Source of the DNA: Hydrogenobacter thermophilus TK-6
Lineage (GTDB): Bacteria > Aquificota > Aquificia > Aquificales > Aquificaceae
Reading direction: 5' to 3'
Assembly: GCF_000010785.1 (NCBI RefSeq)
Contig: NC_013799.1
Location: 620,001 to 684,000 of the forward strand
Length of the DNA stretch: 64,000 nt
Shown: positions 41,719 through 53,629 of the stretch, one piece after another
Position numbering within the stretch: the stretch's first letter is position 1
How the letters are laid out: every line of letters begins with the position of its first letter
The notes under the pieces: generated by a model
The model's database searches: none
What the model was told of the DNA's origin: nothing
Seen by the model: the letters and a program-made list of their open reading frames with translations, nothing else
Program-made: the position numbers and the translations under genes

Positions 41719-44610
41719 TTACATCACCTTAACTTTCACAACAGAATAATCGCCATGTTTTTCTACCAGCACCCTCTGATCAAACTTTTCTGCAAGGTCT
41801 TCCAGGTGGCTAATTATGCCTACCATCCTACCAGCGTTGAGTTTTATAAGCTCAAAGAACTCTCCAAGGGACTCCCTCGTTTCCCTGTCAAGGGAGCCAA
41901 AGCCCTCGTCTATGAAAATGCTCTCCAAAGGTGCGTTGTGAGAAACTATGTCGCTGACTGCAAAGGCAAGTGAGAGACTCGCCAAAAATGTCTCACCCCC
42001 ACTGAGAGTAAAAACACTTCTTTCGTGTCCCGAACTTCTATCTATCACCAAAAGGTCACCTTCGTTTAGTTTAAACTCGTATGTGCCAGAGCTGAACTTA
42101 AGAAGGTAAAAGCTTGCCCTGTCAGTTATAGTTTGCAACATCTGCCTGCTTACAAACTCAGGAAAGTTCTCGCTTCTCATATCTCTTTGTAAAGTTTCGT
42201 ATTTCCACAGCTCCCTGCTGATATTTTGTAATTGCTTCTCTATATGCTCCCTTCTTTGTATCTTATGCTTTATATCCACCAACTCTCTGCTTAAGAAGCC
42301 TATCTCCTCATTTATCTTGTACATGATTTGCTCTAAACCTTTGACCTTTCTTTCTAAATCCTCTTTACTAATGTGCTTTGGATAGCCGGCAATCCGCTCT
42401 TGTAAAAGACTTATATCTCGTTTGAGGCTTTCCATGTCTCTCTCGTAGTTATTTATCTCCTTGTCAAGTTTTTGTATCTCATCTTCAGGAAGGTAAAAAG
42501 ACTTTAAAGTTTCCAAGTCTCCAAACTCCTGAAAAGCTGGATATAGCTCACATGCAAGCTGATTGAGCCTTTCTTTAAGCTCCTCTTCTTGCCTTTCCTT
42601 TCCCTCCATTTGCACCTTTATACGCTCAAAGTCTGCCGAAAGCTCTTTTAAATACCTACTCACTTCTTCGTATCTTTTTTGTATTGAATTGATCTCTTCT
42701 TTTAAGTTTTTTAACTCATCTTCCAGCCGTCTTACACTTCTGGCTGGGTCTATAACTGGCTCTCCTATCTCCTTTAAAAGTCTTTCTTCTTCCTCCTGAA
42801 GCTGGGCAAGAAGTCTTTGACTATGCTTTATGCTTGTTTCTAACTTAGATAGTTCCACCTCTTTGGAAGATTTTTCCTCTTTTAGCTTTTGAAGTTTCTC
42901 CCTACATGCTTTTTCTTTCTCTCTCAAGCTTAGAAAGGTTTTATAATTTTCCTCCAGAGTTCTGTATCTTTTTTGAAACTCTTGAAAATCAAGCTTAGTG
43001 TAAGATATTATCTCCTCTTTTTTCTGTATAAGACTGTTCTTTTGTGTCCTTTTCTCACTCAAAAGCTCCACCAGTTTATGCTCTTTTTGTCTTAAGTTTT
43101 GAATCTCCTCTTTTACATTTTCAACGCTTGTGCGCATCTCTAAAGAAACCATGTAAACATTTTCCACCTTATTCCCACATACAGGACATGTATCCCCCGG
43201 AGATAGCTTGAGCCTAATTTGGTGGATGTATTCTTCAAAGAGCTTGTCTTCCAACTGCCTTATCTTTGATTGAACCTCGCTAAGCTCTATCTCCTTTTGC
43301 TGTATATCCTTATCTATCCTTTTAATATACTCATCTATCTTGGGAATGCTATCATACATAGGCTTTAACTGCTGAGCTTTGGCGTATTTTGCTTCTATAC
43401 CTTCAAGATTTTTTAGCTTTTCCTCCAAATCCGACAGATAATTGTTTTGCTGTTGGAGCTTCTCATTCAGGTCTGTGAGAGAATTGCTTATGTTCTGAAG
43501 TTCTTCTTCACTCTTGGAAATTTCCATGTTTGTTTCGTAAATCTTTCTTTTGATACTCTCAAGGTTGTTTAATTTTTCTTTCTTTATCTCCAGATGGTTT
43601 ATTTTCTCTCTCATCTTGTCAAGTTTTTTGTATTTTTCTTCAATTTTCTCGTATTCCTCTTGGACTGATTTTATCTCTTCAGAATATTTAATTAACTCGT
43701 GCTGAAGTTCTTTTTTCTCTTTGATAATTCTGTCCTTCTGATTAAGTATGCTTTCGTACTCTCTAACAAGAGGCCAATAAATGATGACTCGTTTTGCCTT
43801 TTCAAGCTTTTCCTTCTTTTGGTTTATCTCCCCATGTTTGTTTAAAAGTTGTGAAAGCTGAAAAGTTTTTTGACTAAGTTCATTTTCCAGTCTCTCTTTT
43901 TCTATAGCTTTTTGCAGTTCATCACTTAACCTTTCCTTTTGGTCTCTTATACTTTTGAACTCTTCCTGCTTCCTTTTTAACTCTTTTTCCTTCTGCTCAA
44001 GCATTGTTTGGTTGATACTTTTGAGGGATTCATACTCAGCCTCCAGAATTCCTTTCTCTCTTTCCAGCTCCTTTAGAGTTTCCTTTATTATGCTGCTGAT
44101 TCTTTCAAATATCTCATCGTAGCCCAAGAGTCTGTTGAGTATTTCTCGGCGTTCCGCTGGTCTTTGAGGTTTTAAAAACCTGTCAAACTGTCCCTGAGGT
44201 AGCACCAGCACTTTGGTGAAGGTTTCGTAATCCATGCCAAGGAGCTTAGACACATAATCCTCCACCTCCCTTACCTTTAGGTTGAGAAGCCTTGATCCTT
44301 CGTAAAACCTTACCATGGGTGGTTTTGAAGGTTCGTACTGTCTGTCCACAGCGTACCTTTTGCCTTTGACGGAAAACTCAAAATATACTCTCATACGCTT
44401 TTGTCCTTTTGAGAGAAGGTGTTCGTGAATACTTGTGCCTTTGTATCTTGGCACCTTTCCATACAGGGCATAACACATGGCATCTATTATGCTTGTCTTT
44501 CCTGCTCCGGTCCTTCCCTGTATTATGAAAAAGTTAAGGTCAGAAAAGTCTATTTCCTGAAGTTTTTTGTAAGTGGTGAAGTTTTCCAGCTTAAGCAGTA
44601 TGGGCTTCAT
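41719..44610 (-). CDS. sbcC: SbcC/Rad50-type ATPase subunit of the SbcCD nuclease
   Basis: SbcC holds DNA ends and drives SbcD to cut hairpins and blocked ends. The Walker A motif is GRTGAGKTSIIDAM; coiled coils of about 300 residues each flank a zinc hook CPVCG near residue 475; the C-terminus has the ABC signature FTLSGGETF and Walker B ESIFIDEGFGSLD. Length is about 963 residues. ATG 44610 is used because a TTG at 44625 would add only five residues; the start lies 20 bases inside sbcD. Confidence 0.95.
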   Translation of the reverse strand: MKPILLKLENFTTYKKLQEIDFSDLNFFIIQGRTGAGKTSIIDAMCYALYGKVPRYKGTSIHEHLLSKGQKRMRVYFEFSVKGKRYAVDRQYEPSKPPMVRFYEGSRLLNLKVREVEDYVSKLLGMDYETFTKVLVLPQGQFDRFLKPQRPAERREILNRLLGYDEIFERISSIIKETLKELEREKGILEAEYESLKSINQTMLEQKEKELKRKQEEFKSIRDQKERLSDELQKAIEKERLENELSQKTFQLSQLLNKHGEINQKKEKLEKAKRVIIYWPLVREYESILNQKDRIIKEKKELQHELIKYSEEIKSVQEEYEKIEEKYKKLDKMREKINHLEIKKEKLNNLESIKRKIYETNMEISKSEEELQNISNSLTDLNEKLQQQNNYLSDLEEKLKNLEGIEAKYAKAQQLKPMYDSIPKIDEYIKRIDKDIQQKEIELSEVQSKIRQLEDKLFEEYIHQIRLKLSPGDTCPVCGNKVENVYMVSLEMRTSVENVKEEIQNLRQKEHKLVELLSEKRTQKNSLIQKKEEIISYTKLDFQEFQKRYRTLEENYKTFLSLREKEKACREKLQKLKEEKSSKEVELSKLETSIKHSQRLLAQLQEEEERLLKEIGEPVIDPARSVRRLEDELKNLKEEINSIQKRYEEVSRYLKELSADFERIKVQMEGKERQEEELKERLNQLACELYPAFQEFGDLETLKSFYLPEDEIQKLDKEINNYERDMESLKRDISLLQERIAGYPKHISKEDLERKVKGLEQIMYKINEEIGFLSRELVDIKHKIQRREHIEKQLQNISRELWKYETLQRDMRSENFPEFVSRQMLQTITDRASFYLLKFSSGTYEFKLNEGDLLVIDRSSGHERSVFTLSGGETFLASLSLAFAVSDIVSHNAPLESIFIDEGFGSLDRETRESLGEFFELIKLNAGRMVGIISHLEDLAEKFDQRVLVEKHGDYSVVKVKVM

Positions 44611-45730
44611 GCTCTGCTTTCCCAAGTATGTTTATAAATTCCTTTTTTATATCTTCGGGCAGTTGGCATCTGTAAGTTTTTCTATAATAAGTTTCATAAG
44701 CAGAGACAAGGTCCAGCTTCTCGCTCTTATAACTCTCTTCTGCGTTGTTTTCTGCTATGGGTTCAATTTCAAACCTGACAAGTCTCTCTCCCAACACATC
44801 TTCCAAATTCTTCTTTTTAATGGATATGGTGCTATCCCTCATATCCGTTTCTAAGACTACCTTCACAAGACCTTTAAGTCCTTTAAGATGGCTTAGCACG
44901 GCGTTAAAATTATCCTTCACCCCTATCCTGACCTCGTAAAGCTCCCTCTTTAGGTCCAGCTTTATGGGTCTTACCTCCTGCTCTTCAAGAAGCACCAAAT
45001 TTACATACTTTTCCATACCCTTTTCGGAAAAGTCTATTTGGTATAGACTACCCGAGTAATAAATTCTTGAACTAATTATCTGTTGGTGTCTGTGTACATG
45101 CCCGAGCGCTACATAATTGAACGCCGTGGGTATGTGCTCTGGCTTTATGGCGTAAAACTCTCCTATGCTGGCTTGTCTTTCTGTCCCAGACACTTTTGCC
45201 TTCTCTATCATGATGTGAGCCAGAAGCACGCTCTGCTGGGCGTCTTCTACTTCTTTGGCCAATGCCTTCAGGTAATTAGCCACTTTTTCGGTATAACTCC
45301 TCTGCGTATGCTCCTCTATGTGAGTGATAACCCTTTCGCTGGGGTAGGGGAGGCACGCAATGGTAATGTTTCCCAATTTTATGATGCAGTCTTTGGGATT
45401 TTTGCAAGGTCTGTCAAAGGCATGTATGTTGGCAACTCTTCCAAGATTTTTGTAAGACTTTATAAAGTCATAGCTATCGTGATTGCCAGCTATTAGCACC
45501 GTGTGTATGCCTGTCGTATGTATCCTTGTAAGAAAGTCCATGATGAGATTATGTGATTCGTGGTCTGGATGTGATTTGTCGTATATATCTCCTGCAATTA
45601 AAAGCACATCCACCTTCTCCTCATGGCATATGCTTATTACCTGCTCAAGGGCATAGTGGAGGTCCTCGTTTCTGTTGGTCCTTCCAAGGGTTTTACCGGC
45701 GTGCAAATCAGATATGTGCAAAAGCCTCAT
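44591..45730 (-). CDS. sbcD: SbcD/Mre11-type nuclease
   Basis: SbcD is the Mn2+-dependent exo- and endonuclease of the SbcCD complex. The five phosphoesterase motifs are visible: ISDLHAGKTLG, LLIAGDIYDKSHPD, IAGNHDSYDF, LLAHIMIE and ALGHVHRHQ. The C-terminal 150 residues form the capping and SbcC-binding region. Length 379 residues. It overlaps the LOG gene by four bases and sbcC by 20. Confidence 0.95.
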   Translation of the reverse strand: MRLLHISDLHAGKTLGRTNRNEDLHYALEQVISICHEEKVDVLLIAGDIYDKSHPDHESHNLIMDFLTRIHTTGIHTVLIAGNHDSYDFIKSYKNLGRVANIHAFDRPCKNPKDCIIKLGNITIACLPYPSERVITHIEEHTQRSYTEKVANYLKALAKEVEDAQQSVLLAHIMIEKAKVSGTERQASIGEFYAIKPEHIPTAFNYVALGHVHRHQQIISSRIYYSGSLYQIDFSEKGMEKYVNLVLLEEQEVRPIKLDLKRELYEVRIGVKDNFNAVLSHLKGLKGLVKVVLETDMRDSTISIKKKNLEDVLGERLVRFEIEPIAENNAEESYKSEKLDLVSAYETYYRKTYRCQLPEDIKKEFINILGKAEHEAHTA

Positions 45731-46473
45731 CTTAAACTGCTCCTTTTGAGAATGTTCTCCAGTTTTTCTACGAGGGGATTCATAGGCTCTTCTTCCATCA
45801 GATAAGCATACTGACGCTCCACCTCAGAGAGTACCTGGGATATAACCGCCTCTGGGTCATCCACCAGCGTTAAAAGTTTCGTATCTTCCTGGCTTATAGT
45901 ACGGTGAGGTACCATTACCTCTCGCATAAAATCAAGGAGAGGTCCCCAGTACTTGCTACCAAAGAGTATTACAGGAAATCTATGGCTTTTGCCTGTCTGT
46001 ATAAGGGTAAGAGCTTCAAAAAGCTCATCAAGAGTGCCAAAGCCCCCGGGAAATATCACATACGCAAAGGAGTACTTGATGAGCATAACTTTTCTTACAA
46101 AAAAGTAATCAAATTGAAGGGACTTATTCTGATATCTGTTGGGCACTTGCTCTTTGGGTATCTCTATGTTTAATCCTACAGATAAAGCACCAGCGTCGTA
46201 GGCTCCCCTGTTGGCAGCCTCCATTACGCCAGGTCCACCTCCCGTTATTATACAAAAACCCATCTGTCCCAGTCTGAAGGCAGTCCTGTAGGCAAACTTA
46301 TAATATTTGTCCTCTTCTCCAAGTCTTGAGCTACCAAAGAAGGTTACCGCAGGTCCCACATTAGAAAGCTCATCAAACCCGCGAACGAACTCACTCATTA
46401 TCTTGAGGACACGCCATGTGTCCCCCTGCTTTATTTTTAGCTCTTCTATAAGCCTAAGTTCCTTACTGTTCAT
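45727..46473 (-). CDS. LOG-family protein (TIGR00730, possible nucleotide phosphoribohydrolase)
   Basis: The family signature GGGPGVMEAANRGA and FPGGFGTLDELFEALT (PGGxGTxxE) are both present, so this belongs to the lysine-decarboxylase-like LOG/YgdH group. Members cleave cytokinin or purine nucleotide 5'-monophosphates to base and ribose 5-phosphate; several old records call them lysine decarboxylases wrongly. Length 248 residues, with an N-terminal helical extension. It overlaps the upstream secreted protein gene by 11 bases and sbcD by four. Confidence 0.88.
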   Translation of the reverse strand: MNSKELRLIEELKIKQGDTWRVLKIMSEFVRGFDELSNVGPAVTFFGSSRLGEEDKYYKFAYRTAFRLGQMGFCIITGGGPGVMEAANRGAYDAGALSVGLNIEIPKEQVPNRYQNKSLQFDYFFVRKVMLIKYSFAYVIFPGGFGTLDELFEALTLIQTGKSHRFPVILFGSKYWGPLLDFMREVMVPHRTISQEDTKLLTLVDDPEAVISQVLSEVERQYAYLMEEEPMNPLVEKLENILKRSSLR

Positions 46474-46705
46474 TAATGTCCTTTACCATACCCTCAAGTT
46501 TTAATAGCTGACCTTCCTGAGGACTGTTTATATTCCTGGAGGGTTTAACTACAACCTTCTTCCTCTTTATCTTGTGCTTTGCCTTGTGCTTCTTTTTATG
46601 TATGCTCACTTTCTTGTGCTGTGCTTTTGCATAGGCTTGGTGGCAAACAGGCTCCAAAAGACTTACTCCCAAAAACACAAGCAGTACAAAGCTTATCCAT
46701 CTCAT
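46463..46705 (-). CDS. Small secreted Lys/His-rich protein
   Basis: A signal peptide (MRWISFVLLVFLGVSLLEPVCHQAYA) precedes a mature part of about 54 residues with a tract of Lys and His (KKKHKAKHKIKRKK) and an acidic end. No family is known to me. The tract could bind nucleic acid, LPS phosphate or metal at the envelope, all of which are guesses. ATG 46705 follows AGGAGGTG. The leader before it contains a short GTCCC/GGGAC hairpin at 46721-46735, and a consensus promoter lies further up. Confidence 0.72.
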   Translation of the reverse strand: MRWISFVLLVFLGVSLLEPVCHQAYAKAQHKKVSIHKKKHKAKHKIKRKKVVVKPSRNINSPQEGQLLKLEGMVKDINEQ

Positions 46706-46744
46706 ACTGAGCACCTCCTTTGTCCCCCTCAGGGACCACTCAGA

Positions 46745-46774
46745 AATATAAACCAACAACTTTTTATATGTCAA
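46745..46774 (-). promoter_or_regulatory. Promoter of the Lys-rich protein/LOG/sbcDC operon
   Basis: On the minus strand TTGACA (46774-46769) is separated by 18 bases from TATATT (46750-46745), a near-consensus housekeeping promoter and the best -35 box in the window. The start would be near 46738. Confidence 0.72.
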
Positions 46775-46790
46775 GCAAAAATGAGTTATC

Positions 46791-46819
46791 TTGCACTTGA
46801 CCAGAAAATTTTGTATAAT
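46791..46819 (+). promoter_or_regulatory. Promoter of the spc-alpha ribosomal operon
   Basis: TTGCAC (46791-46796), a 17-base spacer and TATAAT (46814-46819) form a strong housekeeping promoter. The leader of about 30 bases contains GAGGTG before the rplN ATG. It lies back to back with the minus-strand promoter at 46745-46774. Confidence 0.75.
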
Positions 46820-46856
46820 AACTTGGCTTAATGGAGTAGAAAAGAGGTGAAGCGCT

Positions 46857-47222
46857 ATGATACAGAGGCAGAGTTATGCGAATGTGGCTGATAACTCGGG
46901 TGCCAAGAGGGTTCAGATTATAGGTATACCCTATGCACCCAGGAAATATGCAACACTGGGAGATGTAGTTACTGTCACGGTTAAAGATGCGGCGCCTAAC
47001 AGCTCCGCCAAGAAGGGAAAAGTGTACAGAGCAGTGGTTGTAAGGACTAAGAAGGAAGTGAGGCGCCCTGATGGAAGCTACATCAAGTTTGACGACAATG
47101 CGGTTGTTTTGCTCAATCAGTACGGTGAGCCTCTGGGGACGCGCATACTGGGTCCTATAGCGAGAGAGGTAAGGAACAGAGGTTTTACCAAACTGGCATC
47201 TTTGGCTCCGGAGGTGGTCTAA
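46857..47222 (+). CDS. rplN: 50S ribosomal protein L14
   Basis: L14 binds 23S rRNA at the subunit interface and contacts 16S helix 14. The sequence opens [19 protein letters not shown] and contains [14 protein letters not shown] and [13 protein letters not shown], as in all bacteria. Length 121 residues. First gene of the operon here: the genes that usually precede it (rpmC, rpsQ) are absent and a promoter stands instead. Confidence 0.97.
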   Translation: MIQRQSYANVADNSGAKRVQIIGIPYAPRKYATLGDVVTVTVKDAAPNSSAKKGKVYRAVVVRTKKEVRRPDGSYIKFDDNAVVLLNQYGEPLGTRILGPIAREVRNRGFTKLASLAPEVV

Positions 47223-47223
47223 T

Positions 47224-47580
47224 ATGGCATCAAAGATAAAGAAAGGTGATACGGTTGTAGTTCTCAGGGGCAGAGAAAGAGGAAAAACCGGAGAGGTGAT
47301 AAAAGTGCTAAGGGATGAAAACAAGGTTATTGTGAAAGACGTGAATATAGTTAAGAAGCATGTAAAGGGCATACCCAATGTTAGGGAAGGTGGTATATAT
47401 GAGATGGAGGCACCTCTGCACATAAGCAATGTGATGCTTTTGTGTCCTAAGTGTAACAAGCCTACGCGCGTAGGCTTTAGAATAGAGCGTGATGGTGATA
47501 CCTTGAAAAAGTACAGGTACTGTAAAAAGTGCCATCAAAATATAGATTTAGTGAGAACCAAAGAGAGGGTAAAGGTATGA
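47224..47580 (+). CDS. rplX: 50S ribosomal protein L24 (with zinc ribbon)
   Basis: L24 starts 50S assembly by binding domain I of 23S rRNA. The KOW motif is [20 protein letters not shown]. Unlike the E. coli protein, the C-terminal part has CPKC and CKKC, a four-Cys zinc ribbon. At 118 residues it is slightly long. It begins one base after the rplN stop and overlaps rplE as ATGA. Confidence 0.96.
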   Translation: MASKIKKGDTVVVLRGRERGKTGEVIKVLRDENKVIVKDVNIVKKHVKGIPNVREGGIYEMEAPLHISNVMLLCPKCNKPTRVGFRIERDGDTLKKYRYCKKCHQNIDLVRTKERVKV

Positions 47581-48140
47581 GTGTAGAGACTAAGTATGTG
47601 CCAAGGCTATACATCAAGTACAGGGATGAGGTAGTGCCTAAGCTTATAAACAGGTTTGGCTACAAGAATCCCATGGAAGTTCCAAAGATAATCAAAATAG
47701 TGGTAAACATGGGTGTGGGAGAAGCGGTACAGGACATAAAACACCTGGAGAGGGCTATAGAGGACATAAAGCTCATAACTGGTCAACATCCTACCGTAAG
47801 AAGAGCCAAAAAATCCGAAGCTGGTTTTAAGCTTAGAAAGGGGATGCCGGTAGGTCTAAAGGTAACTCTCAGAAAGGAGAGGATGTGGGACTTTTTGGAC
47901 AAGCTCATATCCATTGCCTTACCAAGGGTAAAGGACTTTAAGGGTCTGAATCCCAGGTCTTTTGATGGAAGAGGTAACTACGCCTTTGGAGTTTCTGAGC
48001 AGATAGTGTTTCCCGAAATAGATTACGAAAAGGTGGATGCAATAAGGGGTATGGATATCATCGTACATACATCCGCCAAGACGGACGAAGAAGCTCTTTG
48101 GCTCCTGTCCCTGTTGGGGCTACCTATAAGAAGTTCTTAG
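47577..48140 (+). CDS. rplE: 50S ribosomal protein L5
   Basis: L5 binds 5S rRNA and the P-site tRNA region. Family blocks are [62 protein letters not shown] and [17 protein letters not shown] 47577 ([12 protein letters not shown]) overlaps the rplX stop and gives 187 residues; a longer frame start at 47529 lies inside rplX. Confidence 0.97.
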   Translation: MSVETKYVPRLYIKYRDEVVPKLINRFGYKNPMEVPKIIKIVVNMGVGEAVQDIKHLERAIEDIKLITGQHPTVRRAKKSEAGFKLRKGMPVGLKVTLRKERMWDFLDKLISIALPRVKDFKGLNPRSFDGRGNYAFGVSEQIVFPEIDYEKVDAIRGMDIIVHTSAKTDEEALWLLSLLGLPIRSS

Positions 48141-48151
48141 AGGAGGAAGTT

Positions 48152-48340
48152 ATGGCAAGAAAGGCTAAGGTAGCTAAAGATATTAAGCACTTTCCCAAGT
48201 ACCAAGTAAGGCAAAAGAACAGGTGCCCGCTCTGCGGAAGACCGAGGGGATTTATAAGATACTTTGGCATGTGCAGGCTTTGCTTTAGGGAGCTGGCACT
48301 AAAAGGTGAACTGCCAGGAGTTAGGAAGGCAAGCTGGTAA
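48152..48340 (+). CDS. rpsN: 30S ribosomal protein S14, zinc-binding type
   Basis: A 62-residue S14 of the short zinc form, with CPLCGR and CRLCFRELA supplying the four Cys ligands and the C-terminus [11 protein letters not shown]. The start ATG 48152 follows AGGAGGAAG; an upstream ATG at 48098 lies inside rplE. Confidence 0.97.
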   Translation: MARKAKVAKDIKHFPKYQVRQKNRCPLCGRPRGFIRYFGMCRLCFRELALKGELPGVRKASW

Positions 48341-48352
48341 GGAGGTAATAAA

Positions 48353-48763
48353 ATGGACACTATTGCAGACATGTTTTCAGCCATTAAAAACGCCATAAGC
48401 AGGAGGAAAGACTATGTAGATGTGCCTTCCTCAAAAATTAAGGAAGCTATACTTGAGCTCCTAAAGAAGGAAGGCTATATAAGAGACTGGGAAAGGCTTG
48501 AAGGTGAAGGCTATAAAAAAGGCACTCAGTACACCCTTAGGATACACCTAAAATACCTTGATTCAAGAAAACAGGAGAGTGCCATAAAGGGGATGGTAAA
48601 GGTTTCAAAGCCTGGAAGACGCATCTATGTTCCTAAGCACTCCATGCCATATGTTCAAAAGGGTTTGGGAGTTGCTATACTCTCCACGGATGCGGGTGTA
48701 TTGACGGACCATCAGGCAAGAAAGATAGGAAAGGGTGGTGAAGTTATAGCTTACATTTGGTGA
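48353..48763 (+). CDS. rpsH: 30S ribosomal protein S8
   Basis: S8 binds the central domain of 16S rRNA and in E. coli also represses the spc operon. The start DTIADMFSAIKNA, the SKIKEAILELLKKEGYI block and the C-terminal GVAILSTDAGVLTDHQAR are diagnostic. Length 136 residues. AGGAGGTAA lies upstream of the ATG. Confidence 0.97.
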   Translation: MDTIADMFSAIKNAISRRKDYVDVPSSKIKEAILELLKKEGYIRDWERLEGEGYKKGTQYTLRIHLKYLDSRKQESAIKGMVKVSKPGRRIYVPKHSMPYVQKGLGVAILSTDAGVLTDHQARKIGKGGEVIAYIW

Positions 48764-48772
48764 GGTGAAGCC

Positions 48773-49318
48773 ATGTCAAGGATAGGTAAAAAACCCATTG
48801 AGATACCAAAGAATGTAAAAGTAAGCTTGCAGGATGGTGTAATAACCGTTGAAGGACCAAAAGGGAAGCTTTCCATGAAACACCATCCAGACATGAAGGT
48901 TTATCTGGAAGAGAGCTTTATAAAGGTGGAGAGGCCTTCAGATGATCCATTTCATAGGGCTATGCACGGAACTACCGCAGCGCTTATAAGGAACATGATA
49001 AAAGGCGTCACAGAAGGATACACAGTAGTCCTTGAAGTGTTTGGACTTGGATACAGAGCGGCAGTAAAGGGGACAAACCTTGAACTAAACCTGGGACTAT
49101 CTCATCCTGTAGTCTTTCCCATACCTCCCGATGTGAAGATAGAGGTAAAGGAGAATAAAATATATGTGAGCGGTATTGATAAGCAAAGGGTAGGTCAGGT
49201 GGCGGCGCAGATAAGAGCCTTCAGAGAGCCAGATGCTTACAAAGGCAAGGGTATAAGGTACGAAGGTGAGGTCCTAAAACTAAAGCCGGGTAAGGCGGCA
49301 GGAAAGGGTAAGAAGTAA
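48773..49318 (+). CDS. rplF: 50S ribosomal protein L6
   Basis: L6 lies near the factor-binding centre of the 50S subunit. The N-terminus [16 protein letters not shown], the middle [18 protein letters not shown] and the C-terminal [25 protein letters not shown] match. Length 181 residues. Confidence 0.97.
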   Translation: MSRIGKKPIEIPKNVKVSLQDGVITVEGPKGKLSMKHHPDMKVYLEESFIKVERPSDDPFHRAMHGTTAALIRNMIKGVTEGYTVVLEVFGLGYRAAVKGTNLELNLGLSHPVVFPIPPDVKIEVKENKIYVSGIDKQRVGQVAAQIRAFREPDAYKGKGIRYEGEVLKLKPGKAAGKGKK

Positions 49319-49328
49319 GGAGGTAAAC

Positions 49329-49700
49329 ATGGCAAAGCTCAGCAGTCATGCAAGGAGAGAAAGGAGGCACAAAAGAATAAGAAAGAAGGTTTTTGGTACT
49401 CCAGAAAGACCAAGGCTCTGTGTTTATAGAAGCCTTCACAGCTTTTATGCGCAGATAGTGGATGATACAAAAGCCCACACCATTGTGTCCGCTTCTACGA
49501 TAGACCCAGAATTTACAAAGCTCACAGGTAAGAGAGGTGGAAAGTCCATAGAAGATGTAAGAAAGCTGGCTGAGATACTGGTCCAGAAGGCAAAGGAGAA
49601 GGGTATAAGCAAAGTGGTTTTTGATAGAGGTGGATTTTTGTATCACGGTAAGATAAAGGCTTTTGCCGACAGGTGTAGAGAATTAGGACTTGAGTTTTAA
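49329..49700 (+). CDS. rplR: 50S ribosomal protein L18
   Basis: L18 helps to dock 5S rRNA. Family features are the basic N-terminus (RRERRHKRIRKKVFG), RPRLCVYRSLHSFYAQIVDD and VVFDRGGFLYHGKIKAFADRCRE. Length 123 residues. A GGAGG precedes the ATG, as before each gene of this run that does not overlap its neighbour. Confidence 0.97.
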   Translation: MAKLSSHARRERRHKRIRKKVFGTPERPRLCVYRSLHSFYAQIVDDTKAHTIVSASTIDPEFTKLTGKRGGKSIEDVRKLAEILVQKAKEKGISKVVFDRGGFLYHGKIKAFADRCRELGLEF

Positions 49701-49712
49701 AGGAGGTTATTT

Positions 49713-50285
49713 ATGGGTGGTGTAGACCTTGGAAGGTTAATTGACGAAAGGAGGAAGATGCAAGGCATAGTAGGTATGGAGGACGATTTGCAGATAGAGG
49801 AGAGGCTCATATACGCCAAGAGAACTACGAGGGTAACAAAGGGTGGTAAAAGGTTTTCCTTTGGTGCTTTAGTCATAGTTGGTGACAAGAGAGGTTTTGT
49901 AGGTTTCGGTCTGGGTAAAGCAAGAGAGGTGCCCATAGCTATAGCAAAGGCTATAGAGGACGGTAAAAAGCACCTTATTAAAGTGCCCATAATAAACGGT
50001 ACAGTACCGCACGATGTGATAGGTGAGTATGGACCTACGCAGATAAAGGTAATACCTGCAAGAAGAGGTACAGGTATAGTGGCAGGAGGTGCAGCTAAAC
50101 CCATCTTTGAGCTTGCCGGTTATACGGATGTGCTCACAAAGCTCCAGGGAAGCACCAATCCCAACAATGTAGTAAGGGCTGTCTTTGATGCGCTTCTGAA
50201 GCTCAGATCCTTAGAGGATGTTTCAAGGGAAAGAGGCATAGACCTTGAAGAACTTCAAAGGAGGTATCACATATATGCAAGGTAA
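49713..50285 (+). CDS. rpsE: 30S ribosomal protein S5
   Basis: S5 sits at the mRNA entry and affects decoding accuracy. The double-stranded RNA-binding motif LIYAKRTTRVTKGGKRFSFG and VPARRGTGIVAGGAAKPIFELAG (here IPARRG) are conserved. Length 190 residues, with an N-terminal extension of about 30. It overlaps rpmD by 11 bases. Confidence 0.97.
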   Translation: MGGVDLGRLIDERRKMQGIVGMEDDLQIEERLIYAKRTTRVTKGGKRFSFGALVIVGDKRGFVGFGLGKAREVPIAIAKAIEDGKKHLIKVPIINGTVPHDVIGEYGPTQIKVIPARRGTGIVAGGAAKPIFELAGYTDVLTKLQGSTNPNNVVRAVFDALLKLRSLEDVSRERGIDLEELQRRYHIYAR

Positions 50286-50478
50286 AGGCATGATAAAAGT
50301 CACTCTCTTAAGAGGGCTTGCAGGCAAACCAGAAGATCACATAAAAGCGGTGAAGAGTTTGGGGCTTAAAAAGGTAGGTCAGTCAAGGATGCTTCCGGAC
50401 AGTCCGGTAGTATGGGGCAACATAAAAAAAGCCTCTTACCTTATAAGGGTGGAGAGAGTTGAAGGAGGTCAGGCATGA
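50275..50478 (+). CDS. rpmD: 50S ribosomal protein L30
   Basis: L30 begins [20 protein letters not shown] at an internal Met (50290); the start at ATG 50275 adds five residues and is preceded by GGAGG ten bases away. Either start is possible. Other features are [22 protein letters not shown]. It has 62-67 residues, as usual, and overlaps rplO as ATGA. Confidence 0.93.
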   Translation: MQGKGMIKVTLLRGLAGKPEDHIKAVKSLGLKKVGQSRMLPDSPVVWGNIKKASYLIRVERVEGGQA

Positions 50479-50917
50479 AGCTTCATGAGCTTGCACCCAA
50501 CGAAGGTGCTACAAAGGAAAAGAAGAGAGTAGGTAGAGGTATAGGTTCTGGACTTGGTAAAACCTGCGGTAAAGGACACAAAGGACAGAAGACAAGGTCC
50601 GGAGACAGAAATCTACCTTCTTGGTTTGAAGGCGGTCAGACACCCCTTCACAAAAGAATACCCAAGAGAGGCTTTAGAAGTGTAAACAGGGTAGTTTATT
50701 CAGTTGTGAATGTAAAGACCCTTGATAAGTACTTTTCGGAAGGGCAAGAAATAACTCCAGAGTTGCTTTACGAAAAAGGGCTTGTAAAAAAAGGCATGCC
50801 TGTTAAGGTCCTCGGTGATGGAGAGCTTAGCAAAAGGCTCTCTGTTAAAGCTCATGCCTTTTCCTCAAGCGCAAAAGAGAAGATAGAAGCAGCGGGCGGG
50901 TCCTGCGAGGTTCTAAA

Positions 50918-50924
<7 letters not shown>
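50475..50924 (+). CDS. rplO: 50S ribosomal protein L15
   Basis: L15 is a late 50S assembly protein. It shows the Gly-rich N-terminal tail [19 protein letters not shown], the [17 protein letters not shown] block and the C-terminal [19 protein letters not shown]. Length 149 residues. It overlaps secY by seven bases. Confidence 0.97.

Positions 50925-53621
<2,697 letters not shown>

Positions 53622-53629
<8 letters not shown>

Noticed and set aside
45727-46473. Lysine decarboxylase
   Set aside because: The PGGxGTxxE motif belongs to the LOG phosphoribohydrolase family; the decarboxylase name is an old misannotation.
46721-46735. Intrinsic terminator in the leader of the Lys-rich protein gene
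   Set aside because: The GTCCC/GGGAC stem has only five pairs and is followed by the ribosome binding site, not by a T run.
46764-47459. A 231-codon open frame on the minus strand opposite rplN and rplX
   Set aside because: It lies wholly against two highly conserved ribosomal protein genes, has no ribosome binding site and crosses the promoter region; it is a by-product of codon use on the real strand.
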